46,291 nt of DNA from NCBI GenBank assembly GCA_021299695.1, contig JAJTEK010000033.1:1-46291 (forward strand), in the 5' to 3' direction. How positions within the stretch are numbered: the first letter of the stretch is position 1; each line of letters starts with the position of its first letter. The DNA comes from Pirellula sp. (GTDB lineage Bacteria; Planctomycetota; Planctomycetia; Pirellulales; Pirellulaceae). Shown in pieces: positions 26,589-35,005 of the stretch. Both the position numbers and the translations under genes were made by a program. Under the pieces are notes generated by a model. That model was not told where the DNA came from. It searched no databases and saw nothing but the letters and a program-made list of their open reading frames with translations.

Positions 26589-27728
26589 CTATTCGGCAGA
26601 CCCATTGATACCTTCTTTGATGCCGCCCAGGATGTACCACAAGTTCGGTTCGATCGAGTAAGACATCAATCGGACCGAGTTGTCGACATAGGACATATGA
26701 ACGCCGGGTCCATGCATGCTATGAAACTTGGCCGCATGACCGACCGCTGCGCTTCGACGCCAAGACGGCCCAGAAGGATCAGCGATCATGAATCGAAGAA
26801 ACTGACCGCCTGAGGAAACCCACCAGAACGAGGAATATCTATCGGAAAGTGTCAAGGGATTACGAAAACCTCCAGTCGTCTCTCCAAAAAAGAAGGTGTT
26901 GGATGCTCCATCTTTTATTTCGGGTAACGTGGTTTTGCTACGAACGAAAAACACACCTCGAAGGTCGTCGCAGGTGATACCTTGTTTGCCCAGGTCGGCA
27001 CCATTTGGCATCGGTGGGTCCAGGGCCGTCGAGCCTGTCACCCCTGATCTGCCGGAAGAACCCAAGTAATTCGTTTTCCCTAAGAGGATGTGAGCGTTGT
27101 CGGTTGTACTGCCATCTAAAAGCACAACGACTTGTGGAGCGGCGGTGATGGCTGTGGTGAAAGAAATCGTGTAGGGGTTCGACATCGCCGTTGCCGCTTC
27201 GGCCACATCCGATGGACACAAAAAGGTGGGTATCTTCGTCTGTGCGGCTTGGAAAATTGCTGGATTGTTTCGCCAAAAGCGATTGTTCAGAGCCTGAGAA
27301 CTGTTGGCGACCGCACCGACTCCATTGGTATCTGGATTGAGATTCGCGTTGGCTTGGAATACCGTCCAAACTTGATTCAGTTCCAGAAAGGGCAGCAGGT
27401 GGGCAAGGTGGCCTACGCCTGTATGTTGATTGGTTTCTACTCCCTCGGGTGTTTGCGGATAGGCTCCTGGAAAGGGCGTTCGCTGGGGGCCTGGGAAGAG
27501 AATCCCTGGGGGGAACCGCTTGTTCGCGGTTTCAAAATTCAACGCGGCAAGACCCACTTGCCGAAGATTGTTCGTACAACTCATCCGCCTAGCGGCTTCG
27601 CGGGCCGCTTGGACGGCCGGCAAGAGCAATCCTACGAGCACGCCGATGATCGCGATGACCACCAGCAACTCGACTAAAGTGAATCCTCTTGGAACCGTGT
27701 TGTTCTTTCTCTGCATTCTGACCAACAT
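26589..27728 (-). CDS. DUF1559 protein with prepilin-type N-terminus
   Basis: 379 residues. The N-terminus carries the type IV prepilin/pseudopilin signal: basic leader, Gly, then [20 protein letters not shown] with Glu at +5, cleaved by a prepilin peptidase. This is followed by the planctomycete DUF1559 body ([50 protein letters not shown]) and the C-terminal [21 protein letters not shown]. Such proteins exist in dozens of paralogues in planctomycetes, and the function is not established. The start at 27728 has GAGGA upstream; the ATG at 27716 has none. It may be exported by the T2SS-type system whose secretin is encoded at 17150. Confidence 0.94.
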   Translation of the reverse strand: MLVRMQRKNNTVPRGFTLVELLVVIAIIGVLVGLLLPAVQAAREAARRMSCTNNLRQVGLAALNFETANKRFPPGILFPGPQRTPFPGAYPQTPEGVETNQHTGVGHLAHLLPFLELNQVWTVFQANANLNPDTNGVGAVANSSQALNNRFWRNNPAIFQAAQTKIPTFLCPSDVAEAATAMSNPYTISFTTAITAAPQVVVLLDGSTTDNAHILLGKTNYLGSSGRSGVTGSTALDPPMPNGADLGKQGITCDDLRGVFFVRSKTTLPEIKDGASNTFFFGETTGGFRNPLTLSDRYSSFWWVSSGGQFLRFMIADPSGPSWRRSAAVGHAAKFHSMHGPGVHMSYVDNSVRLMSYSIEPNLWYILGGIKEGINGSAE

Positions 27729-27914
27729 GCTATCCTCGCGATGGAACCACGATCAAACGGCTCTCGACTTCCTATGTGTCTTGGCCGAAATCTTGGGTCC
27801 AAATCGATCTAAGAAAACCAGCAGGTTCGATCCCTCGGTGCCTACCCCAAAGTTCTTCGCGTTCGAATTTAGAACTTTTACTCTTTGTTAATTTAGATCC
27901 ATAATGGGTGTTGT

Positions 27915-27947
27915 GCGGAATTTTTCGTTTTTTTTAGCGGAATTTTT
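27915..27947. repeat. Short direct repeat, 22-nt period, upstream of the DUF1559 gene
   Basis: GCGGAATTTTT occurs at 27915-27925 and 27937-27947, exactly 22 nt (two helical turns) apart, in the AT-rich gap between the DUF1559 start and the clpC terminator. The spacing suits two protein-binding sites on one DNA face. The remainder of 27729-28127 shows no gene and no clear promoter. Confidence 0.35.
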
Positions 27948-28040
27948 GACGCGTAAATTCTCAAACGAGGGTACTGAATCGTAAACGGGATCGCGACAAA
28001 TAGATGTGTGTTGGGTTTGTAACGAAAGTAGGGCCTGGAA

Positions 28041-28076
28041 ACGAAAAAACGGGAGCGATTCACTTCGCTCCCGTTT
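28041..28076 (-). terminator. Rho-independent terminator of clpC
   Basis: On the minus strand a 12-bp stem (28076-28065 with 28058-28047; core GGGAGCGA/TCGCTCCC) with a 6-nt loop is followed by GTTTTTT. It lies 51 nt after the clpC stop. The AAAC/GTTT ends also give a weak A-run on the other side. Confidence 0.85.
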
Positions 28077-28127
28077 CAATCACTTGCAAACTCGTTCGAA
28101 ACAGACCAACTCGCCTAGTGCGTACGG

Positions 28128-30668
28128 CTACTTTTTGACCTCGCCCGCACCGGAAAGTTCTAAGCCTGTGTCGCGTTGTTGGCCCTTGAAATCCAATCGG
28201 ATCACCTTGCCCGACTCGTCCTTAAAGGCATCGATGAGGATCGCGTTCTTGCCCTCAAAACTCCCCCTGAGGAGTTCCTCGGAAAGTGGATCTTCGATCC
28301 TTTGCTCGATCGCCCGTCGCAGGGGTCTGGCGCCGTAATCGAGGTTCGAACCTTGCTTGATGATGAATTCCTTGGCTTCATCGGTCAGCTCGATTTCAAA
28401 GCCGCGATCCCGAAGTCGGTCTCGGACCTTGGCCAACTCGTAGTCGATCACCTTCTTGAGGTCCTCGTTGTTCAAGTGCCTGAAGATGATCACATCATCG
28501 AGTCGGTTGAGGAATTCGGGTCGGAAAACCCTTTCGATCGAATCCATAACGCGGGACTTCATGCTGTCGTACGAAGCATCATCGGAGGGTTTTTGGAATC
28601 CAAAGGCTTGTTCGTTCTTGATCGCCTCAGCACCCGCATTGGTTGTCAGGATCAAGATGGTATTTCGGAAGTCGATATTACGGCCGAAGCTATCGGTCAA
28701 TCGGCCTTCTTCCATGACTTGGAGAAGCATGTTGAAGACGTCAGGGTGTGCTTTTTCGATTTCATCGAGCAGCACGACTGAGTAAGGACGTCGGCGGATC
28801 TTCTCGGTCAATTGACCACCTTCCTCGTAGCCAACGTATCCCGGAGGAGCACCGATCAGGCGGCTGACGTTGTGCTTTTCCATGTACTCGCTCATGTCGA
28901 TATGGACCAAAGCGTCGGCATCACCGAATAAGCACTCAGCGAGAGCTTTGGCTAGCAACGTCTTTCCGACTCCGGTTGGACCTGCGAAGACAAAGCAACC
29001 CGTAGGCCGCTTGGGGTCTTTCAGGCCGCTTCGGCTGCGGCGAACGGCTCGGGCGACGGCCGCCACGGCTTGCTCTTGGCTTACGACTCGCTTGTGCAAC
29101 TCTCCTTCCATGTTCATCAGACGCAAAGAATCTTCGGTCGAAAGCCGAGTCAACGGGATTCCGGTCATCTTGGAGACCACCTCGGCGATGACTTCTTCGT
29201 CGACTACACCATCGGTTTCGCGACTCTTATCACGCCATTCTCGGGTGATTTGTTCCTTCTTGCGACGGAGCTTGTCGGCTTGATCCCGAAGTGCGGCGGC
29301 TTTTTCAAAATCCTGATTCGCGACGGCTTCTTCCTTCTCCTTGTTGAGCCTTTCGCCATCCTCGTCGATGTCCTTCAAATCCGGCGGCTTGGTCATCGTG
29401 CGCAAACGTACGCGTGCGCCGGCCTCGTCGATCACATCGATTGCCTTATCGGGCAGACACCTTGCGGTGATGTAACGCTCGCTCATCTCGACGGCAGCCG
29501 CGATCGCATCGTCGGTGATCTGGACGCGGTGATGCTCTTCGTAACGTTCTTTGAGCCCCTTGAGGATCTGGATCGTCTCGTCTTTGGAGGTCGGCTCTAC
29601 AATGATCTCTTGGAAACGACGGGCCAATGCGTTGTCTTTCTCGATGTACTTGCGGTACTCGTCGAGCGTTGTCGCTCCGATGCATTGGATCTCGCCACGC
29701 GCTAGTGCAGGCTTGAGGACATTCGCAGCGTCGATCGCACCTTCGGCTCCACCGGCTCCCACGAGCGTGTGCAATTCGTCGATAAACAAGATCGTATTTC
29801 GAGCCCGACGGACCTCGTTCATGACGGCCTTGATACGCTCTTCGAATTGTCCTCGGTACTTGGTCCCCGCGACCATCATCGCAAGATCCAAAACGACGAT
29901 TCGTTTTTCGGCCAAGATGTCTGGGACTTCGCCGTTGACGACCCTCTGAGCAAAGCCCTCGACAATCGCGGTCTTTCCAACCCCTGCTTCGCCCAAGAGC
30001 ACCGGGTTGTTCTTAGTCCGGCGGCACAGGACCTGGGTAGCTCGCTCGATCTCTCGCTCGCGTCCAATGACCGGATCGAGCTTGCCCTGCCTTGCCAATT
30101 CGGTCAAATCACGGCCAAAGCTATCCAAGGCTGGGGTCTTGCTCTTGCTACCCTTGGAGGACGTTCCTGAGTCGCCACCGGCCGAAGCTCCCTCCTTTCG
30201 ACCGCCCGACTCGCCATCGCTCGAGTCGATGCCATGGCCCAGGAGGCTCAAGACCTCTTCCCGGACGTCCTCGAGTTTCATTCCCAAGTTCATCAGCACC
30301 TGGGCTGCCACTCCATCCTGTTCGCGAAGCAATCCCAGGAGGATGTGCTCGGTCCCAACGTAATTGTGGTTCAAATTCCGAGCCTCTTCCATCGAGTACT
30401 CGATGACCTTTTTGGCTCGCGGCGTATGAGGCAGCTTGCCGATGGTGACCATTTCTGGACCACTTTGCACCAATTTCTCAACCTCTAAACGGATCTTTCG
30501 CAAATCGATATCGAGGTTCTTGAGCACATTGGCTGCAACGCCACTGCCCTCTTTGACCAGGCCGAGGAGGATATGCTCGGTGCCGATGTATTCGTGGTTG
30601 AAACGCTGTGCCTCTTGATTCGCTAGTTGCATCACCTTGCGGGCACGGTCTGTAAATCGCTCGAACAT
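28128..30668 (-). CDS. clpC: ATP-dependent Clp protease ATP-binding subunit ClpC
   Basis: 846 residues with full ClpC layout: two Clp N-terminal repeats ([16 protein letters not shown] and [16 protein letters not shown]), a Ser/Gly-rich linker (about 155-178), AAA+ module D1 (Walker A GEAGVGKT at 226-233), a UVR domain (about 444-471), AAA+ module D2 (Walker A GPTGVGKT at 563-570) and the C-terminal D2-small domain. It unfolds proteins for ClpP. The start at 30668 is chosen because AAGGAAGGA lies just upstream and the N-domain begins at once ([12 protein letters not shown]). A strong promoter-like element lies 199 nt upstream and a terminator 51 nt downstream, suggesting a monocistronic unit. 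No ctsR-mcsA-mcsB genes are next to it. Confidence 0.97.
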   Translation of the reverse strand: MFERFTDRARKVMQLANQEAQRFNHEYIGTEHILLGLVKEGSGVAANVLKNLDIDLRKIRLEVEKLVQSGPEMVTIGKLPHTPRAKKVIEYSMEEARNLNHNYVGTEHILLGLLREQDGVAAQVLMNLGMKLEDVREEVLSLLGHGIDSSDGESGGRKEGASAGGDSGTSSKGSKSKTPALDSFGRDLTELARQGKLDPVIGREREIERATQVLCRRTKNNPVLLGEAGVGKTAIVEGFAQRVVNGEVPDILAEKRIVVLDLAMMVAGTKYRGQFEERIKAVMNEVRRARNTILFIDELHTLVGAGGAEGAIDAANVLKPALARGEIQCIGATTLDEYRKYIEKDNALARRFQEIIVEPTSKDETIQILKGLKERYEEHHRVQITDDAIAAAVEMSERYITARCLPDKAIDVIDEAGARVRLRTMTKPPDLKDIDEDGERLNKEKEEAVANQDFEKAAALRDQADKLRRKKEQITREWRDKSRETDGVVDEEVIAEVVSKMTGIPLTRLSTEDSLRLMNMEGELHKRVVSQEQAVAAVARAVRRSRSGLKDPKRPTGCFVFAGPTGVGKTLLAKALAECLFGDADALVHIDMSEYMEKHNVSRLIGAPPGYVGYEEGGQLTEKIRRRPYSVVLLDEIEKAHPDVFNMLLQVMEEGRLTDSFGRNIDFRNTILILTTNAGAEAIKNEQAFGFQKPSDDASYDSMKSRVMDSIERVFRPEFLNRLDDVIIFRHLNNEDLKKVIDYELAKVRDRLRDRGFEIELTDEAKEFIIKQGSNLDYGARPLRRAIEQRIEDPLSEELLRGSFEGKNAILIDAFKDESGKVIRLDFKGQQRDTGLELSGAGEVKK

Positions 30669-30866
30669 GACTATCCTTCCTTTTGGGTTGGCGGACAACC
30701 ATCGGTCCACCCTCGATTGTTTTCAGCTCGTCTTGTCGCTCGGGCCATCCGACGACCCCTTTCGGCAGTCGACGGTTCGCTCGAAGTCAACGATCGATCC
30801 TATGATGCAAAAGCTGTACCGAAAACTTCAGTCCTCAGGACACCGCTTGCTAGAACGATCGGCAAA

Positions 30867-30893
30867 ATTATAGGGTCTACCTCAGGATAGCAA
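30867..30893 (-). promoter_or_regulatory. clpC: Sigma-70-like promoter upstream of clpC
   Basis: On the minus strand TTGCTA (30893-30888) and a perfect TATAAT (30872-30867) are separated by 15 nt, slightly short of 17. A GTTTGC reading gives 17-nt spacing. The element lies about 199 nt before the clpC ATG, leaving a long leader. Part lies just downstream of the previous gene's stop at 30914. Confidence 0.5.
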
Positions 30894-30913
30894 ACGGGAG
30901 GTAGCTACTGCTT

Positions 30914-31462
30914 TTAGAGACTTTCGGTCCGTTTGTTTCGTTTCGCGTCTTTGATTTTCCGATACTCCTGGGCGATTTCGGCAGCCCATAGGCTCCCGCG
31001 TTCAAGAGATTCGATGGTTTGAAGCACGACCGAAGCGGCCTCAAGCCTGCCTGTCCGACGGTAGATCGATGCAAGCCACATCGCTGCCTCAACATCCCAT
31101 TCTCCCTGCGACACATAGACAGTCAGCAATTCCTCAGCTTCAAAATAATTCCCGCGAAGGTACTCCGATTGCGCCTCCTGTAGCACTTTATCGCTACATA
31201 ACGACGAGCCTGACTTGGTCGTCCAAGCCGCACAGTAGATTTGATACAAAACCGAACCTGCGACCGAAGCGGCTAGCGACCACCAAAGCAATCGCGATTC
31301 CCAGCCCGTCAGCAATCCTGGCCAAATGAATGTCCCGATCCACGCGGTTTGAAGCGCAAAGACGAATCCCAAACAAATCAAAAGCGCACGCAGATTCCCT
31401 GCCTGCCAGGCAAAGACCAAACCAGGCCATAGAACCATCGCCCATCTGAGAGACTTAGGCAT
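30914..31462 (-). CDS. Small membrane protein with TPR-like C-terminus
   Basis: 182 residues. Three hydrophobic segments occupy residues 5-85 (WAMVLWPGLVFAW; ALLICLGFVFALQTAWIGTFI; LLWWSLAASVAGSVLYQIY). A cytosolic helical region follows with a TPR-like pattern (EYLRGNYFEAEELLTVYV; AAMWLASIYRRTGRLEAASVVL). The ATG at 31462 has AAGGAAC upstream with loose spacing. No specific family is recognised. It lies upstream of clpC on the same strand, but clpC has its own promoter inside the gap. Confidence 0.75.
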   Translation of the reverse strand: MPKSLRWAMVLWPGLVFAWQAGNLRALLICLGFVFALQTAWIGTFIWPGLLTGWESRLLWWSLAASVAGSVLYQIYCAAWTTKSGSSLCSDKVLQEAQSEYLRGNYFEAEELLTVYVSQGEWDVEAAMWLASIYRRTGRLEAASVVLQTIESLERGSLWAAEIAQEYRKIKDAKRNKRTESL

Positions 31463-31711
31463 CCTGCCAAACCTGTTCCTTATGATTTTTCAGGCTTTGC
31501 CAAATCAGATTCGGTCCACTGCCGAATCGGCAGATCCAAAACCCCAGCCGAAGCCATCGAGCCGAAACTAACAAAAAAACCCCCTCAGTTGCAACAGCAT
31601 CTGCTTTTTGCTCGAAATTGACATGGACACCAAATGGCGAAATATAGACCATCGGCCTTCAATGGCATGCGATTGGCCTGCCGGACCTTTGTTCTACCCT
31701 CAGGCAGTATC

Positions 31712-32071
31712 ATGACGAGCATCCAACGGTTGTTCCCCTGTGTGGCAATCCTTTGCCTATCGAGTATCTGTGTAAGCGGTTGCGCCGGGACCAACTGCGC
31801 ACAACCTCAATACCCGGCCATGAGCCCCTATCCAACCTATCCGGCTTACCCTCAGCCTTATCCAACCCAAGGGGCACCGGCGGCGCCCGGTACAGTCGCC
31901 GCACCGCCGGTGGGCATGATGAATCCAGGGACGAATGCCCCAGGAGTCTACGGGCAACCGCCAGTCTACGGCCAGCCTCCCGTCTACGGCCAGCCGATCC
32001 CCGGTTCCTATCCCGGCACGACCTCGGCCGGATACCCACCGGGCTATGCCCAACCGATGATCGGTCGCTGA
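31712..32071 (+). CDS. Small Pro/Tyr-rich lipoprotein
   Basis: 119 residues starting with a lipoprotein signal peptide (FPCVAILCLSSICVSGC, lipid-anchored Cys about 24). The remainder is compositionally biased: Pro, Tyr, Gly and Gln, with YPTYPAYPQPYP and three near-identical VYGQP units. This gives a probably extended, unstructured surface protein like many in planctomycetes. The start at 31712 is preferred over 31634 because it gives the lipobox at the right distance. The stop lies 4 nt from the convergent cytochrome gene's stop. Confidence 0.78.
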   Translation: MTSIQRLFPCVAILCLSSICVSGCAGTNCAQPQYPAMSPYPTYPAYPQPYPTQGAPAAPGTVAAPPVGMMNPGTNAPGVYGQPPVYGQPPVYGQPIPGSYPGTTSAGYPPGYAQPMIGR

Positions 32072-32075
32072 GCCG

Positions 32076-34007
32076 CTACTTTTTCTTTTTCCCTAAAGCT
32101 TGGCTCAAAAACGGCTCGACCGGCCCGATCGACTTGAGAAAGGCCTCATCGAAGGCGGTTCCACCGGATATCGATTTGACGACCGAATCGTACTGCTTTT
32201 TCATCGAACTGCTCTGCATGGTCCTGACCAAAGCAAATCCGACGATCGCCTCGTCTTCATCGTTGAGCTTGCCATCGATCAGTGGCTTGACGTCCTTGAT
32301 CTCGTCGACGACCTGAGCGACCCTCAGCATCCAGGGTTTGACACGCTCGTCGTTCGGACCGACTGCGGCGGCCAAAGCGGCCCTGCCTGCTCCGTCGGCA
32401 AACCACTTGGGCACACCCTCGTGGGATGCCATCCATACGCTGGTTATCTGCTGGACCAAGGCGGATTCAGTGAGTTTCGCGTTGGATTTGTCGGGAATGA
32501 TCGCAATGTACATGTCCAGCACATCGCGTTTCCAATGGGAGGACCATTCGGCGGGCAAGGTTCGCTTCTCAAGCATATTCCCAAGTTCGCTGTAATCGTA
32601 CCGGGACTTTAGCGCGTAGATCGTGATCCCACCTCGAACGATGGGATCTTTGGGGCTGAGCCGATACTGCTTACGCACGGATTTGGCTGCTGTGTCTGCC
32701 GCGGCCAATACCTGTTGCAATCCGGCTGGACCCAAGTTTCCTAGGACGTGGAAGTCTTGGTTGGAGGCCTCCTCTAGCTGTGCGGTCGGCGATACGATTT
32801 TCCATCGATCGCGTGCTCTGCTCATCCGCTTTTCCATCAAATCGCTGTGACTGGCCTTTGAGGCCCAAGATTTGGCAATGACGCTCTCGAGTTGGCTCTC
32901 CCGCTGCCCACCGTCGAAGGTCGCTCCCTCATCGATCCATTTAGTGATTTTTTCTATCTCTTCAGGTTTGAGTGCCGCTCGGCCACCGGCCGGCATCCTC
33001 TGCCCTGCTTGCCCCAAAAGCTTCTTGACAAGCAAACTCTCGGGCCCCTTCTTCGGCTCGATCGCCGGGCCGGTCATACCCCCGCGAAGCAGTCCGGCAA
33101 AGTTGGTGAAGTTCAACCCCCCCGAAGGCCGATTGCCACCGTAGTGGCAGCCGTTGCAATTGGCGACCAAAATCGGAGCGATGTCGTTGGCAAAGCTGAC
33201 CGACTCCTTGCCCGTTGCTTCCATGACCTCGACGGGCTTGGGAGGCTCTGGAGGTTTCGCATCGGGGCCACCGACTAGTACCCTTAGGTTTGCTTTGGGA
33301 TCCTCCGCATCAAACTTCGCTCCGGCTTTGACCCAGGCCTTGATGGCATTGATTTTTTCCTCGGGTACTTTGTTTCCACTCGGGGGCATCGTCCCGCTTG
33401 CCATCGCTTCGATCAAAGGGCTCCCTTCTGGATCCCCGGCAAAAAGAACCACTCCTGCCCGAGAACCCTTCATCAATCCCTCGTAAGTCGGCATCGTAAA
33501 TCCACCGGTGGTCTTATCGACGTGGCATCTGCCGCAGTGCTCGACCAAAACAGGAGCTACATCCTTGGTGAAACTTATCCCCTCGGACTTGGCCTTAAGT
33601 TCCTTTGATGGATCTTTACCTGCAGTGGCTTTAGGACCGTTGTTCATCTCTCGTAGCTTGCCAAAAATATCGCCCCAAGGTGCAAGCGGTGTGAATTCCG
33701 CACCCTCGATCGCCAGCACCTCGGCTGCTCGCGATAGCTTCTTGTGCAGACGCTCCCACTCGGCAAGGTCTTTCCTTTGACCGGAAATCACCAAGTCGAC
33801 AAAGTTGGCATTGCAGATCTCAATGTACTTGGAACTCTCGGCAAAATTCTTTTCCTTGTACAACTCCTCAGCCCTCTTGACGGCCGAGCGGACCGAATCG
33901 ATGTCGCTGGGATTTTGCAATTCCTGTGCCCCAAGCCTCGCTGCACTGACGAATTGAATCCCAAGAACCGCAAGGAGCATCCACATGGCGAATTGGAATG
34001 TTTTCAT
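32076..34007 (-). CDS. Exported di-haem planctomycete-type cytochrome c with degenerate C-terminal domain
   Basis: 643 residues. A signal peptide (FAMWMLLAVLGIQFVSA) and helical lead-in precede two PSCyt-type cytochrome modules: CGRCH at 158-162 with candidate axial Met in TMPPSG, and CNGCH at 284-288 with RMPAGG. Each is followed by the family's IxAWVKAGAKF or ITKWIDEGATF segment. The C-terminal 250 residues resemble the gluzincin-like (DUF1570) domain often found in planctomycetes, with a GVPKWFADGAG stretch, but no HExxH is present, so it is probably non-catalytic. The ATG at 34007 is preferred to the TTG at 34010. It probably takes part in periplasmic electron transfer; substrate unknown. 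Confidence 0.87.
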   Translation of the reverse strand: MKTFQFAMWMLLAVLGIQFVSAARLGAQELQNPSDIDSVRSAVKRAEELYKEKNFAESSKYIEICNANFVDLVISGQRKDLAEWERLHKKLSRAAEVLAIEGAEFTPLAPWGDIFGKLREMNNGPKATAGKDPSKELKAKSEGISFTKDVAPVLVEHCGRCHVDKTTGGFTMPTYEGLMKGSRAGVVLFAGDPEGSPLIEAMASGTMPPSGNKVPEEKINAIKAWVKAGAKFDAEDPKANLRVLVGGPDAKPPEPPKPVEVMEATGKESVSFANDIAPILVANCNGCHYGGNRPSGGLNFTNFAGLLRGGMTGPAIEPKKGPESLLVKKLLGQAGQRMPAGGRAALKPEEIEKITKWIDEGATFDGGQRESQLESVIAKSWASKASHSDLMEKRMSRARDRWKIVSPTAQLEEASNQDFHVLGNLGPAGLQQVLAAADTAAKSVRKQYRLSPKDPIVRGGITIYALKSRYDYSELGNMLEKRTLPAEWSSHWKRDVLDMYIAIIPDKSNAKLTESALVQQITSVWMASHEGVPKWFADGAGRAALAAAVGPNDERVKPWMLRVAQVVDEIKDVKPLIDGKLNDEDEAIVGFALVRTMQSSSMKKQYDSVVKSISGGTAFDEAFLKSIGPVEPFLSQALGKKKK

Positions 34008-34131
34008 CAAAAGGACCTAAACCTTCTCGGGTGGATTCGTAAGAAAGACATGCTTATTGTCGTCGAACCGCCGCTCGGGGAAAAGAGCCCGGTGCCCGAA
34101 GATTCGTTTTTTAGACCCACCTGTCCAACGT

Positions 34132-34793
34132 CTGCGCTAGAACTTTTGTCGCCCCGACAACGCGTCCGATAGGATCTCTTTATTGGTGAACTCCAAGACG
34201 CTCCCGCTGGTCACACCCCTTGCCAATCGTGTCAATTGCACCGGATAGGGTGACAACTGGTTCGAGATGAACATCGCCGTTCCATCCCCTTCGACATTCG
34301 GATTGGTAGCCAAGACCACCTCCCGGAAATTCCCCGTCCTGACCCGATCGACCAATGCCTCGATCGTTAATTGGTCGGGACCTATCCCATCCAAAGGTGC
34401 GATTCGGCCAAGCAACACATGGTACATGCCCTTATAGACTCCCGTCTGCTCCAAGGCGATCAAATCCCTCGGCTGCTCGACAATACACAGAATCCCACCA
34501 TCGCGCTGGGAACTCTTGCACACCCCGCAGAGAGCCTCTTCGGACAAATTGAAGCAAACCGAGCAGTAACGCACGTTTTCACGGACCTTGCGTATCGAAT
34601 CGGCTAAAGCGAACGCCTCGGAAACGTGCACCCGCAGAAGGTGATAGGCCAATCGCTCTGCCGTTTTTTTACCGATGCCTGGCAGTCTCCCCAACTGATG
34701 GACCAGCTCCGTGACCGACTGCGATATCTCTGCCATGGAATCCAAAGCCCTCTGCCAGAACGACCAACTCAAACTGCCAAACTGCGCTAGAAC
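34132..34793. repeat. 12-bp direct repeat bracketing recR
   Basis: CTGCGCTAGAAC occurs at 34132-34143 (covering the recR stop codon) and again at 34782-34793, 46 nt upstream of the recR ATG. By chance about two such pairs within 700 nt are expected somewhere in a window this size, so it is not significant alone. It coincides with the truncated 5' end of the neighbouring ABC-F gene. Confidence 0.4.
34137..34736 (-). CDS. recR: Recombination mediator protein RecR
   Basis: 199 residues from the ATG at 34736 (an alternative 12 codons upstream is possible). An N-terminal helix-hairpin-helix (LPGIGKKTAERLAYHLL) is followed by the four-cysteine zinc finger (YCSVCFNL and CGVC), the Toprim domain (ILCIVEQPRDLIALEQTG and IEALVDRVR) and the C-terminal LARGVTSGSVLEF motif. 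It acts with RecF/RecO in loading RecA at gaps. The usual neighbours dnaX and ybaB are missing; instead it lies divergently next to a truncated ABC-F gene and is flanked by a short direct repeat. Confidence 0.96.
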   Translation of the reverse strand: MAEISQSVTELVHQLGRLPGIGKKTAERLAYHLLRVHVSEAFALADSIRKVRENVRYCSVCFNLSEEALCGVCKSSQRDGGILCIVEQPRDLIALEQTGVYKGMYHVLLGRIAPLDGIGPDQLTIEALVDRVRTGNFREVVLATNPNVEGDGTAMFISNQLSPYPVQLTRLARGVTSGSVLEFTNKEILSDALSGRQKF

Positions 34794-34876
34794 CGCCTAC
34801 CCGTGACCAAAACGCCCAACGGCGACTAAACTCCCTGGACTTCAAACCCCGAGCTAGCCCTCCGAACGGTTTTCCC

Positions 34877-35005
34877 TTCCTGAAGTGCATCCTAGGTGAT
34901 GACGAACTCGATACCGGCGAGATCATCCGCCACCCGAAACTCAAGATCGGGTATCTAAGACAACACGACCCGTTTCTCCCTGGCGAAACGGCCCTGGAAT
35001 TCCTG
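34877..35005 (+). pseudogene. In-frame remnant of the ABC-F N-terminal ATPase domain upstream of its first ATG
   Basis: The frame of the following gene stays open upstream, with family-typical sequence (FLKCILGDDELDTGEI, KLKIGYLRQHD with the Q-loop Gln) beginning just after where Walker A should end. Before it the frame reads unrelated sequence ending PPNGFP, so the GxxGxGKS/T of Walker A and the 30-40 residues before it are gone. There is no ATG, GTG or TTG in frame between 34736 and 35006. This marks the break point of a 5' deletion or rearrangement. Confidence 0.75.
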
